The position numbers and the translations under genes are program-made. A stretch of DNA of 56,351 nt from an uncultured Opitutia bacterium (GTDB lineage: Bacteria; Verrucomicrobiota; Verrucomicrobiia; Opitutales; Opitutaceae), in contig CAIUWA010000049.1 of NCBI GenBank assembly GCA_903902745.1, positions 1 to 56,351 on the forward strand, read 5' to 3'. Of the stretch, positions 25,773 through 33,995 are shown piece by piece. The notes under the pieces were generated by a model. The model was not told the DNA's origin and did not search any database. It saw only the letters and a program-made list of their open reading frames with translations. Position 1 is the stretch's first letter. Each line of letters begins with the position of its first letter.

Positions 25773-27719
25773 ATGAGTGACTCCCTTCCCGTTCCCTCCA
25801 CCCCTCCCCCCCACCTGCTCGGGGCCATCCGCGGCCCGGCCGACGTCAAGGCCCTCACCCCGGCCCAGCTGCCGCAGCTCGCCCAGGAAATCCGCGACGA
25901 GCTGATTGCCGTCACGGCCAAGAACGGCGGCCACATCGGCCCGAATCTCGGCGTGGTCGAGCTGACCATCGCCCTCCACCGCTGCTTCACCACCCCCGAG
26001 GACCAGCTCGTGTTCGATGTCGCGCACCAGGGCTACGTCCACAAGCTGCTGACCGGACGCGGCGGCGAATTCTTCCGGAAGCTGCGCCAGACCGACGGGG
26101 CGAGTGGCTTTCTCTACCGTCCGGAAAGCGTGCATGATGCGTTCGGTGCCGGTCATGCCGGCACCGCCCTTAGCGCCGCGCTCGGCATGGCCACTGCCCG
26201 CGACCTGCGCGGCTCCCATGAACACGTCGTGGCCGTCTGCGGCGATGCGGCGTTCACCTGCGGCATCACCCTCGAGGCGCTCAACAACGTGGTCTCTTCC
26301 ACCAAGCGCCTCATCGTCATCCTCAACGACAACGAGTGGTCGATCGCCAAGAACGTCGGCGCCATCTCGGGCTACCTCAACCGCCTCAGCACCAGCCCGA
26401 CCTACAACAAGCTGCACCACGATATCGAGGCGTTCTTCCGCAGCTTCCCCACCGGCGTCGAGATGAACCGCGTCTACATGAAGTGGAAGCGCGAGACGAA
26501 GGACTTCTTCGTCGAGTCGTCCCTCTTCGAGAAGTTCGGCCTGCGCTATCTCGGCCCGGTCGACGGCCACAATATCGATGCCCTCGTCAAGAATCTCGAT
26601 TTCGCCAAGCACTGCGACGTACCCGTGCTCATCCATGTGCTGACCAAGAAGGGCAAGGGGCTCGATCCCGCGGTCAATTCACCCGAGAAATTCCACGGCG
26701 CGGGCCCCTTCGATCCCGTCACCGGCGAAAGCCTGAAGTCCACCCCGGGTGCGGCGCCGGCCTACCAGGAGGTGTTCGGCCGGACGCTGGTGCGCTACGC
26801 CCAGGCCGACCCGCGCATCGTCGGCATCACGGGCGCGATGCCCAGCGGCACCGGCCTCTCCCACCTCGCCGCCGAGGTGCCGAGGCAGTTCTTCGATGTC
26901 GGCATCGCCGAGGAGCATGCGGTACTGTTTGCCGCCGGCATGGCGACCAAGGGCTTCCGGCCGGTCGTTGCGATCTACTCCACCTTCCTTCAGCGGGCCT
27001 ACGACCAGATCATCCACGATGTCGCACTGCAGAACCTGCCGGTGACATTTTGCATGGACCGCGCCGGCCTGTCGCCGAACGACGGCCCCACCCACCACGG
27101 CCTGTTCGATCTCGCCTACCTGCGCTGCGTGCCGAACACGGTCGTCATGCAGCCGAAGGACGAGGACGAACTCGTCGACATGCTGCACACCAGCCTGCAA
27201 CACGACGGCCCGGCCTTCATCCGTTATCCGCGCGGCCCCGGCGTCGGTGTCAAAATCAAGGACCAGCCCGCCCTCGTGCCCATCGGCCATGCCGAGGTGT
27301 TGCGCGACGGCTCCAACATCATGATCTGGGCGCTGGGCAACATGGTGGCCGACGCCCTCCGGATTGCCGCGCGCCTCTCGGTCGAGGAAAACCTTTCCGT
27401 CGGCGTCGTGAACGCCCGCTTCGTCAAGCCGCTCGACCGCACGCTCCTGCTCAGCCACGCCGCGTGCATCCCGCTGCTCGTCACGATGGAGGACCATGTC
27501 CTCGCCGGCGGCTTCGGCAGCGCGGTGCTGGAGGCGCTGCAGGAGGCGGACTGCCCCGCCGCGGTCGAGCGCATCGGCTGGCCGGATAAATTTGTGGAGC
27601 ACGGCAACAACGTCGAACAGCTCCGCGCCACCTGCGGCCTCGCGGCCGACGACCTGTACCGCCGGGTGCTCGAGCGCTGGCGTAATCTCAGCGCCCAGCA
27701 GGTCGAGGCCGACGCGTAA
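25773..27719 (+). CDS. dxs: 1-deoxy-D-xylulose-5-phosphate synthase
   Basis: 648 residues, typical length. It makes DXP from pyruvate and glyceraldehyde 3-phosphate, the first step of the MEP isoprenoid pathway. Seen: GGHIGPNLGVVELTIALH, VFDVAHQGYVHKLLTGR, the thiamine-diphosphate region GDAAFTCGITLEALNN...LNDNEWSI, DVGIAEEHAVLFAAGMA with the catalytic Glu, and DRAGLSPNDGPTHHG in the second domain. The usual GDG of the cofactor motif reads GDA. It follows xseB by 26 bp. Because the fold also includes transketolases, Dxs rests on the EEHAV and DRAG motifs; confidence is high. Confidence 0.93.
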   Translation: MSDSLPVPSTPPPHLLGAIRGPADVKALTPAQLPQLAQEIRDELIAVTAKNGGHIGPNLGVVELTIALHRCFTTPEDQLVFDVAHQGYVHKLLTGRGGEFFRKLRQTDGASGFLYRPESVHDAFGAGHAGTALSAALGMATARDLRGSHEHVVAVCGDAAFTCGITLEALNNVVSSTKRLIVILNDNEWSIAKNVGAISGYLNRLSTSPTYNKLHHDIEAFFRSFPTGVEMNRVYMKWKRETKDFFVESSLFEKFGLRYLGPVDGHNIDALVKNLDFAKHCDVPVLIHVLTKKGKGLDPAVNSPEKFHGAGPFDPVTGESLKSTPGAAPAYQEVFGRTLVRYAQADPRIVGITGAMPSGTGLSHLAAEVPRQFFDVGIAEEHAVLFAAGMATKGFRPVVAIYSTFLQRAYDQIIHDVALQNLPVTFCMDRAGLSPNDGPTHHGLFDLAYLRCVPNTVVMQPKDEDELVDMLHTSLQHDGPAFIRYPRGPGVGVKIKDQPALVPIGHAEVLRDGSNIMIWALGNMVADALRIAARLSVEENLSVGVVNARFVKPLDRTLLLSHAACIPLLVTMEDHVLAGGFGSAVLEALQEADCPAAVERIGWPDKFVEHGNNVEQLRATCGLAADDLYRRVLERWRNLSAQQVEADA

Positions 27720-27733
27720 GGACGATCAGACAT

Positions 27734-27788
27734 GGTAGGGCGAGGCGTCCCCGCCGAGTCACGGCTCACCCAGAGGGTTCGCCCTACC
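27734..27788. repeat. REP-type element pair (GTAG foot), type 3
   Basis: ggtagggcga (27734-27743) and tcgccctacc (27779-27788) are complementary. The left arm has GTAG followed by hairpin GGCG-TCCC-CGCC. It lies between the convergent dxs and lectin-like genes. Confidence 0.7.
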
Positions 27789-27811
27789 CCATAAGCCGCT
27801 GACCTGCGCCC

Positions 27812-28594
27812 TTACTTCACCGCGCCGATCCGCTCGGAACCGATCGCGACGTCGTCGTAATAGATGTCGAAGTTTTCCTTCGCCGCGCCGAAAGAGCGGA
27901 AGCCGAAGGCAAACTCCGCGAAATTCCCGACGAGGCCGCTGCTCGTGCCGTCCTTGGGGTCCACTTCCTTGAGCGCGTCCTCCTTGGGATTATTGCTGAG
28001 GACGAACGCCTTCTCCTTCGCCAGCTCGCCGTCGATCCAGATCGTCGTCTTGTCGGGCTGGTCATTGAACTCCCACTCCAACAGGAACCAGCGACCGACC
28101 GGATACGGGCCGCCGCGCGCCATCGTTTCCTGCGTCTGCGCCCCCGGCGCGTGGCGCTGGTAGGACAGGAAGATGTTCTTGCCGCCCGAGACGCCGACCT
28201 CGAGGTAATTGGACTGCGGAAACCCGGCCGACCCGCCGGTGACCAGCACGCCATGGCCCGCCGGCATGCCGGGGCTGATGTACATGTAGACGCGCCCAAA
28301 ATTATGCTGCTGCAGGGCTGCCGGCAGGTTGCCGACAACCGCAAAACCCAAAGGACGGCTGCCCCCCATCGGATAGTGCACCTTCAGCGCGGATTTGCCG
28401 TGGGCGGCCAGTTCCTGCTGCACGGTGACCTCCGCCATGCCTCCGGTTTTCGTCTGCCAGACCTTTTCATTGAGCACCCCGGATTCGAAATCCTCCGTGA
28501 AGAGGGGTTTGGCCGCCTGCGCCCACAGGCCGGAGGCAGCGGTCGCGAAGAGAGAGAGCGTGACGGCGGAGAGCAAACACTTGGAGGTAGTCAT
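27812..28594 (-). CDS. Secreted concanavalin A-like (lectin/glucanase-fold) protein
   Basis: 260 residues from ATG 28594, with signal peptide MTTSKCLLSAVTLSLFATAA. The rest is one beta-sandwich-like domain: FTEDFESGVLNEKVW near the start, GRVYMYISPGMPAGHG in the middle, RWFLLEWEFNDQPDKTTIW later and a closing FDIYYDDVAIGSERIG, typical of Cip1/PL14-like and other ConA-like secreted proteins. No catalytic residues can be assigned. As last gene of the furanose ABC transporter unit, 141 bp after yjfF, it probably binds or trims an arabinose-containing glycan. The frame continues far upstream as a shadow of yjfF. Confidence 0.78.
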   Translation of the reverse strand: MTTSKCLLSAVTLSLFATAASGLWAQAAKPLFTEDFESGVLNEKVWQTKTGGMAEVTVQQELAAHGKSALKVHYPMGGSRPLGFAVVGNLPAALQQHNFGRVYMYISPGMPAGHGVLVTGGSAGFPQSNYLEVGVSGGKNIFLSYQRHAPGAQTQETMARGGPYPVGRWFLLEWEFNDQPDKTTIWIDGELAKEKAFVLSNNPKEDALKEVDPKDGTSSGLVGNFAEFAFGFRSFGAAKENFDIYYDDVAIGSERIGAVK

Positions 28595-28691
28595 GATGAT
28601 GAGGGTATGGGGGATATGGAAATGACGGATCACCCGATGAATAGGTGCGGATTTTTTGGGAAAACCAGCGGAAAGGGAGCCGTCGCCGAAC

Positions 28692-28739
28692 TGTAGGCCA
28701 GGTCGTTGACCCGGCGCCACCTCAGCGAGGTGGCCTACA
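28692..28739. repeat. REP-type element pair (GTAG foot), type 4
   Basis: tgtaggcca (28692-28700) pairs with tggcctaca (28731-28739). The left arm continues with hairpin GGTC-GTT-GACC, the right with gccacctc-agc-gaggtggc (28716-28734). The right GTAG provides the TAG stop of yjfF. Confidence 0.75.
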
Positions 28740-29727
28740 ATTTCAGAAACGATCCTCCATCTCCTCGCCGGCTGACGCCGCGGAGCATGATCCGTTGCAG
28801 CAGTATAAACCCCAGCAGCAGCAGGCCCACCACGATGCGGCCCCAGGCGGGGCTGAGTCGGCCATCGAAGAGCAACGCCGACTGGATCGTGCCAAAGATC
28901 AGGATGCCAAAGAAAGTCCCGAGCATGTGCCCGCGCCCGCCTGACAAGAGCGTGCCGCCAATGACGACGATGGCGATGGCATCGAGTTCGAGCCCGACTC
29001 CCTGACTGGGGTTGCCGGAACCGGAATAGATCGCCGCCACGATTCCCGCCAGCGCTGCCCCGGCACTGTTCAGCGTGTACACGCCGATCCTCGTCGCACC
29101 CACGGGCAGGCCCATGAGCAATGCGGACTGCTCGCTGCCGCCCAGCGCGAGCAGATTGCGGCCAAACCGCGTGTGTTGGGCGATGACGTAGCCGACGGCC
29201 AGCGCCGCAAATACCGCCAGGGCCGCGACCGTCAGCCGCAGACCTCCACCGGGCTCCCACGCGTAGCCCGACAAGTGGACAAAAAACGGATGCGTGATCT
29301 CGGTCGACTCCGTGCTGATCCACCACGCCGCGCCCCGCGCGAGGAACATACCGGCCAGCGTGACAAGAAACGGCGGCTGCTTGAATACCTGGATCAGCGT
29401 CCCCATGAACGCGCCGAGGGCCGCACCCAGCGCCACTGCCGAGGCCGCGGCGAGCACGGGATGCACGCCGTGCTTCTGGATCAGCGTGGCTGTGAAGATC
29501 GTCGTGAAACCGACCACCGCGCCGACCGAGAGATCGATGCCGCCGGAAAAAATCACGAGCGTCATGCCGACGGCGGTGATGCCTGTCACCGCGGTGTCCG
29601 TGAACAGGTTCACCAAAACCCGCGTGGAGAAGAACCCGTCGTACATGACGCCCGCGCACACGAACAGCACGGCAAAGATGACCGCGGTGGCGAAGAGTGG
29701 CAGGTTTCTCCGGCTCGAGGTCTTCAT
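28735..29727 (-). CDS. yjfF: Furanose-type ABC transporter permease YjfF
   Basis: 330 residues, mostly membrane helices. Long stretches match E. coli YjfF: AVGMTLVIFSGGIDLSVGAV, VTLAGMFLARG, THPFFVHLSGYAWE, GVGLELDAIAIVVIGGTLLS. YtfQRT-YjfF imports galactofuranose in E. coli; related systems beside arabinose genes are annotated as arabinose importers. Second permease of the leftward unit ytfQ-R-T-yjfF. Its stop codon TAG (28737-28735) lies in the foot of a REP element. Confidence 0.92.
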   Translation of the reverse strand: MKTSSRRNLPLFATAVIFAVLFVCAGVMYDGFFSTRVLVNLFTDTAVTGITAVGMTLVIFSGGIDLSVGAVVGFTTIFTATLIQKHGVHPVLAAASAVALGAALGAFMGTLIQVFKQPPFLVTLAGMFLARGAAWWISTESTEITHPFFVHLSGYAWEPGGGLRLTVAALAVFAALAVGYVIAQHTRFGRNLLALGGSEQSALLMGLPVGATRIGVYTLNSAGAALAGIVAAIYSGSGNPSQGVGLELDAIAIVVIGGTLLSGGRGHMLGTFFGILIFGTIQSALLFDGRLSPAWGRIVVGLLLLGFILLQRIMLRGVSRRGDGGSFLKL

Positions 29728-29742
29728 CCTCGTACCTCCGGA

Positions 29743-29868
29743 TTTTTAACCGCAAAAAGACGCAAGGTCCCTAAGGTTGCACCGATGTCTCCATTGCGCC
29801 TATAGGCGCGCGGGGGCTTCGAGTCGAAGCCAGGGTAATTTTTGCGCCTTTTTGCGGCTAAAGAATTC
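29743..29868. repeat. ~120-bp palindromic element, copy B
   Basis: Outer arms ccgcaaaaagacgcaagg and the complement of gcgcctttttgcggcta, core gcgcctataggcgcgcgggg, and the hairpin gcttcgagtcgaagc. Same orientation as copy C, opposite to copy A. It fills the 163-bp gap between ytfT and yjfF. Confidence 0.88.
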
Positions 29869-29890
29869 AGAGATCCGGATCCGTGTCCAT

Positions 29891-30901
29891 TCATACCGGT
29901 TTCCTCCACAGGCCGCCGAGCCAGCGGCGGGATTTTTCGGACTGCAGCAGGCACACGCCGATGATCAGCAGCGCCTTCGGCACCGGCGCGACCGCCGGCG
30001 CCACGCCAAGATTGTACATCGTCACGGTCAGCGTCTGCAGCAGTAGCGCCCCGATCCATGAGCCGAGCAGCGAAAAACGCCCGCCCGTCAGCGCGGTGCC
30101 GCCGACCACCACGGCAAAGATCGCATCGAGCTCCATGTTGGTGCCGGACGTCAGCGGGTCGGCCGCGCGGATATTGGACGCGGCCAGCAAGCCCGCGAGA
30201 CCCGCACAGAAGCCGCTGGCCACATACGCGAGGCACTTCACGCGAGCCACGGCAAGGCCGGCAAACCGGCTGGCCGTCTCGTTGTCGCCCGCCGCCTCGA
30301 TGAAAAGCCCGAGCGCCGAGCGGCGCAGCACGGTGTTGACGATGAGGTAAAGTACCGCGACCAGCACCGCGGAAAACGGCAGGCCGATCAGGTAGCCGTT
30401 CCCGAGGAATTCAAAACCCGGGCGCTGGATCGTGACAACGTTGCCGTCCGTGATGAGCTGCGCCACCCCGCGCCCGGCCACCATCAGGATCAGCGTGGCG
30501 ACAATCGGTTGCAGCCGCAGCCCGGCCACGAGCAGGCCGCTGGTCAACCCCGCCGCCGCCGTGACCGCCAGCGCCGCGGCCACGGCGAGAACCAGCGGCG
30601 CCGAATGCTGCGTCAGCAGGATCGCCGCCAGCGCGCCGCCGATGGCCATGATCGAGCCCACCGCGAGGTCGACGCCACTGACGGCAATGACGAGCGTCAT
30701 GCCCAGCGCCACCAGCATGCAGCGCGATCCCTGGCTGAAGATGTCGATCAGCGAGCCGTAAAGATGGCCGTCCGACACCGTGACCGACAAAAACGCCACG
30801 CTGCGATCATGTAGAAGATTGGCCAGTACGAGGGCCAAAATGCCCGCGAGCGGCCAGATCACCGGCGAACGCCAGAAGGAATGTGCCTGCGCTTCACTCA
30901 T
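29891..30901 (-). CDS. ytfT: Furanose-type ABC transporter permease YtfT
   Basis: 336 residues from ATG 30901. AAGGTG lies 8 nt upstream as a fair ribosome binding site, and the GTG at 30934 touches the neighbouring repeat, so 30901 is preferred. About eight to ten membrane helices, with the RbsC-family loop LGMTLVIAVSGVDLAVGSI and TNMELDAIFAVVVGGTALTGG. It is the first permease partner of YjfF and belongs to the same leftward unit. Confidence 0.92.
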   Translation of the reverse strand: MSEAQAHSFWRSPVIWPLAGILALVLANLLHDRSVAFLSVTVSDGHLYGSLIDIFSQGSRCMLVALGMTLVIAVSGVDLAVGSIMAIGGALAAILLTQHSAPLVLAVAAALAVTAAAGLTSGLLVAGLRLQPIVATLILMVAGRGVAQLITDGNVVTIQRPGFEFLGNGYLIGLPFSAVLVAVLYLIVNTVLRRSALGLFIEAAGDNETASRFAGLAVARVKCLAYVASGFCAGLAGLLAASNIRAADPLTSGTNMELDAIFAVVVGGTALTGGRFSLLGSWIGALLLQTLTVTMYNLGVAPAVAPVPKALLIIGVCLLQSEKSRRWLGGLWRKPV

Positions 30902-30930
30902 TGGCCGCACACCTTTCGGAAGGGATTGTT

Positions 30931-31012
30931 TCACGCAGAGGCGCAGAGTACGCAGAGCTCGATCCTTGTTTTTTAGTTTCCGAACCTCTGCGCTCTCTGC
31001 GCCTCTGCGTGA
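30931..31012. repeat. Palindromic repeat with cgcagag words
   Basis: The 27-nt arms 30931-30957 and 30986-31012 pair with two mismatches. The arm is three words: cacgcagag, gcgcagag, tacgcagag. It sits between ytfR and ytfT, and further ccacgacgag/acacgaaa-type words on the minus strand at 31018-31050 code for the last residues of YtfR. Confidence 0.9.
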
Positions 31013-31030
31013 GAATGGATCGTGTTCGTG

Positions 31031-32590
31031 TCATTTCGTGTCTCGTCGTGGCGAAAAATCCGAATCCGGCGGCTCGTGTTCGATATGCCCGCCCGCCATT
31101 GCCGCCATGAGTTTGTCCGCGGTGGCCTCCCCTGCCGCGAACTCGCCGACCCGACGGCGCTCGCGGAGCACAACGACGCGCGTGCTATTGCGGACGACCT
31201 CCTCGATTTCCGACGAGATGAAAAGCACCGCCAGCCCGTCGGCGCGCAGCTTGGCGATGATCTGCTCAATCTCGGCCTTCGCGCCGACATCGATGCCGCG
31301 CGTGGGCTCATCGAGGATGATCAGCTCCGGCTGCGTCGCCAGCCAGCGGGCGAGCAGCACCTTCTGCTGGTTGCCGCCCGAAAGATTCCGGATGGGCGCA
31401 TCCGGCCCGGGCGTCTTGATGCGCAGGGCCGTGATGTAGTGGTCGCACAGCCGCAGCTGCTCCGCCCGGCCGAGCACGCGCCATGCGCCCTGCTTTGCCT
31501 GCAGGGCAAAGACGAGGTTCTCACGCACCGAGAGGTTCGGCAGAATCCCCTCGATCTTCCGGTCCTCCGAGCAAAACGCAAAACCCTGTCGGGCGGCATC
31601 CCGCGCTGAAGCCAGTTTCACTGACGTTCCCCTCACCCGGACTTCGCCGGCGTCGGCGCGGTCGATCCCGAAAATCAGCCGCGCGGTTTCGGTGCGCCCC
31701 GATCCGAGCAGACCTGCGAGTCCGACGATTTCCCCGCGGCGCAAATCCAGATCCAGGGGGTGGATCCCACCGCGCCGCGCCAACCCGCGGGCCGCGAACA
31801 GCGGAGGACCGACCTGCTCCACCGATCCTGTCTTTGCGCCGATCGGCGGCGCGGGCTCGGCGACGATCTCGCGGCCGAGCATCTTGCCCACGAGCGAAAG
31901 GCGCGGCAGGCCCGTGGTGGCATATTCGCCCACGAGCTCGCCGTTGCGCAGCACAGTGATCCGGTCCGTGACGGCGTAGACCTGCTCGAGGAAGTGCGTG
32001 ACGAACACGATGCCGAGCCCCTCCCCGCGCAGGCGGCGCATCACGGCAAAAAGCTCCGCGACCTCCTTTTCGTCCAGACTGGCGGTCGGTTCGTCCAGCA
32101 CCAGCAGCCGCGCGCGCAGATCAAGCGCCCGGGCGATGGCGACCATTTGCTGCAGCGCGACCGACAGCGAACCGAGTTCGGCGTCGATATCGCAGTCGAT
32201 CTCCAGCCGGGCCAGCGCCGCCCGGGCGTGTTGCCGCAGCGCCCGCCAGTTCAGGAAACCGAGGCGTCCGGGCTGGCGGCCGAGCATGATATTCTCCGCC
32301 ACGGAAAGCGATGGGACAAGGTTCACCTCCTGGTAAACCGTGCTGATGCCGCAATGCTCGGCGTCCTTGGGAGTGGCCGGCGCGATCCGCCGCCCGGCGA
32401 GCGAGATCGCGCCCGCGTCGGACTCATACACGCCGGTCAGTACTTTGATCAGCGTGGACTTTCCCGCCCCGTTCTCCCCCAGCAGCGCGTGGATCTCGCC
32501 GGCGCGGACGCTGAAATCCACCCCGTTGAGCGCCACGACTCCCGGAAAACGCTTCCCGATGCCGCGCATGGCCAGCAGCGGTTCAGTCAT
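31031..32590 (-). CDS. ytfR: Furanose-type ABC transporter ATP-binding protein YtfR
   Basis: 519 residues with two nucleotide-binding domains. First: Walker A GENGAGKST, Walker B LLVLDEPTASLD, signature shifted to LSVALQQMVAIARAL. Second: LLGSGRTET in place of Walker A, signature LSGGNQQKVLLARWL, Walker B IILDEPTRGIDVG. The degenerate second Walker A is normal for RbsA/AraG-type subunits. It powers YtfT-YjfF. The final residues SPRRDTK are encoded by repeat-like DNA, so the native C-terminus may have been slightly altered by repeat insertion. Confidence 0.94.
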   Translation of the reverse strand: MTEPLLAMRGIGKRFPGVVALNGVDFSVRAGEIHALLGENGAGKSTLIKVLTGVYESDAGAISLAGRRIAPATPKDAEHCGISTVYQEVNLVPSLSVAENIMLGRQPGRLGFLNWRALRQHARAALARLEIDCDIDAELGSLSVALQQMVAIARALDLRARLLVLDEPTASLDEKEVAELFAVMRRLRGEGLGIVFVTHFLEQVYAVTDRITVLRNGELVGEYATTGLPRLSLVGKMLGREIVAEPAPPIGAKTGSVEQVGPPLFAARGLARRGGIHPLDLDLRRGEIVGLAGLLGSGRTETARLIFGIDRADAGEVRVRGTSVKLASARDAARQGFAFCSEDRKIEGILPNLSVRENLVFALQAKQGAWRVLGRAEQLRLCDHYITALRIKTPGPDAPIRNLSGGNQQKVLLARWLATQPELIILDEPTRGIDVGAKAEIEQIIAKLRADGLAVLFISSEIEEVVRNSTRVVVLRERRRVGEFAAGEATADKLMAAMAGGHIEHEPPDSDFSPRRDTK

Positions 32591-32609
32591 GCAGCAGGCC
32601 CTCCGAGTC

Positions 32610-32735
32610 GGAATTTATTGCCACAAAAAGGCACGAAGATTTCAGGGCTGCGGCAACCTCTCCATTGCGCTCATAAGCGCGCGGGAAATTTGAGCCGGAG
32701 CCATGGAAATTCTTGTGCCTCCTTGTGGCTAAACT
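32610..32735. repeat. ~120-bp palindromic element, copy C
   Basis: Arms gccacaaaaaggcacgaag and the complement of cttgtgcctccttgtggc; core tctccattgcgctcataagc then gcgcggg, matching copy B over most of its length. It fills the gap between ytfQ and ytfR. Confidence 0.85.
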
Positions 32736-32739
32736 TCGA

Positions 32740-33702
32740 TCAGTACTTCCGGATCGGCAGGGCCGCGGCGGCGTTGGTGGCGTCGAAGAGCTCGTCCTTG
32801 TTGAACTGCTTGCGCGGCAGCACCGGTTGGCCGGCGGCGAGTTTCGCCGCGGCGTCGTAGGCCTTGGGCCCGAAGAGCGGGTTGCACTCCACCGTGCAGT
32901 TGATCTTGCCGGCGACGACCGCCTCAACGCCCTCGCGGACGGCATCAATCGAGACGATCATCACATCCTTGCCCGGCTTCAGGCCCGCCGCCTCGATCGC
33001 CTGGATGGCGCCGAGCGCCATGTCGTCGTTGTGCGCGTAAACAATGTCGAAGTTGCGGCCATGCTTCTTGAGGAAAGCTTCCATAACCTGTTTGCCGAGC
33101 TCGCGGCCGAAATTGCCGCTCTGAGAGTCGATGACCTTGAGGTCGGGATATTTCGCGATGCCTTCCGCAAAGGCCCGCTTGCGTTCGCCGGCGGCGGAAG
33201 AGCCCGTCGTGCCCTGGAGTTCAAGGATGCGCCCCTTGCCGTTCGTGTGCTTGGCGAGCCAGTCGGCGGCCATGCGGCCTTCCTCGGCAAAATCGGAACC
33301 GATGAAGCAGGCATAGAGCGACTCGTCGCTGACGTCGATCGAGCGGTCCATCACGATGACCGGGATCTTCGCCGCCTTGGCCTCACGCAGGACCGGCTCC
33401 CAGCCGGTGGTTTCAATGGGCGCGATGATGATGACATCCACGCCCTGGGCCACGAAGGAACGCACGGCACGGATCTGGTTCTCCGGCTTGCCCTGCCCGT
33501 CGGCGAACTTGAGATCGATGCCGCGCTTGGCAGCCTCCGACTTCATCGACTCGGTGTTCGCGGTTCGCCAGGCGCTCTCGGCGCCGGTCTGGGCGAAACC
33601 GATCTTGAGCGGTTTGGTCGCTGCCGAGGCCAGGGGGGCCAGGATCAGCGCGGACAGGGCGAGGCAGGTGCGAAGGAACATGCGGGGAGCGTAGATTTTC
33701 AT
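32740..33702 (-). CDS. ytfQ: Periplasmic furanose-binding protein YtfQ
   Basis: 320 residues from ATG 33702 (signal peptide MFLRTCLALSALILAPLASA after a short N-region). A type-I periplasmic binding protein with close matches to E. coli YtfQ: IIIAPIETTGWEPVLREAK, VIVMDRSIDVSDESLY, VYAHNDDMALGAIQAIEAAG, LKPGKDVMIVSIDAVREGV. In E. coli YtfQ prefers galactofuranose. Next to araBAD the likely ligand is an arabinose form, an inference. First gene of the leftward unit, divergent from araB. The upstream in-frame extension to 33867 is not credible. Confidence 0.93.
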   Translation of the reverse strand: MKIYAPRMFLRTCLALSALILAPLASAATKPLKIGFAQTGAESAWRTANTESMKSEAAKRGIDLKFADGQGKPENQIRAVRSFVAQGVDVIIIAPIETTGWEPVLREAKAAKIPVIVMDRSIDVSDESLYACFIGSDFAEEGRMAADWLAKHTNGKGRILELQGTTGSSAAGERKRAFAEGIAKYPDLKVIDSQSGNFGRELGKQVMEAFLKKHGRNFDIVYAHNDDMALGAIQAIEAAGLKPGKDVMIVSIDAVREGVEAVVAGKINCTVECNPLFGPKAYDAAAKLAAGQPVLPRKQFNKDELFDATNAAAALPIRKY

Positions 33703-33776
33703 GGGGTGCGAGGGGGAGCCTGCGAGCGAAACGGTGCCCCTTCCCCGGCGCAATCCGGATTTCACTCTGATCCATC

Positions 33777-33884
33777 GTAGGGGCGCGCCTTGCCCGTTCG
33801 ACAAGCTCAGGGCCCCGAGCCTGCCGCGGGGTGCGCACCCAGTTTGCGATCGTCGAGCCGGGCGCAAACGAGGTGCGCCCCTAC
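33777..33884. repeat. REP-type element pair (GTAG foot), type 5, in ytfQ-araB promoter gap
   Basis: gtaggggcgc (33777-33786) and gcgcccctac (33875-33884) are complementary. Read on the minus strand the right arm is GTAGGGGCGCACCTC followed by the hairpin GGGCGCA-loop-TGCGCCC. A ttcgacaagctcagggc motif, widespread in bacterial intergenic DNA, lies inside. It occupies over a third of the 293-bp divergent promoter region. I recognise no regulator binding site in the remainder. Confidence 0.75.
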
Positions 33885-33995
33885 ATCGGAAGGGAAATCC
33901 AAAGACGGTTGAATGCCGCCGCAGCTCGCGCTTGCCGAAATCGGGCCCGCCCCCTACACACCAACCTCTTTCCGATCTGCCCCGCCGGCTCCCCC

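Noticed and set aside
27812-29755. 647-codon frame as one protein
   Set aside because: The first 387 codons are a shadow of yjfF in another frame; the real gene starts at 28594.
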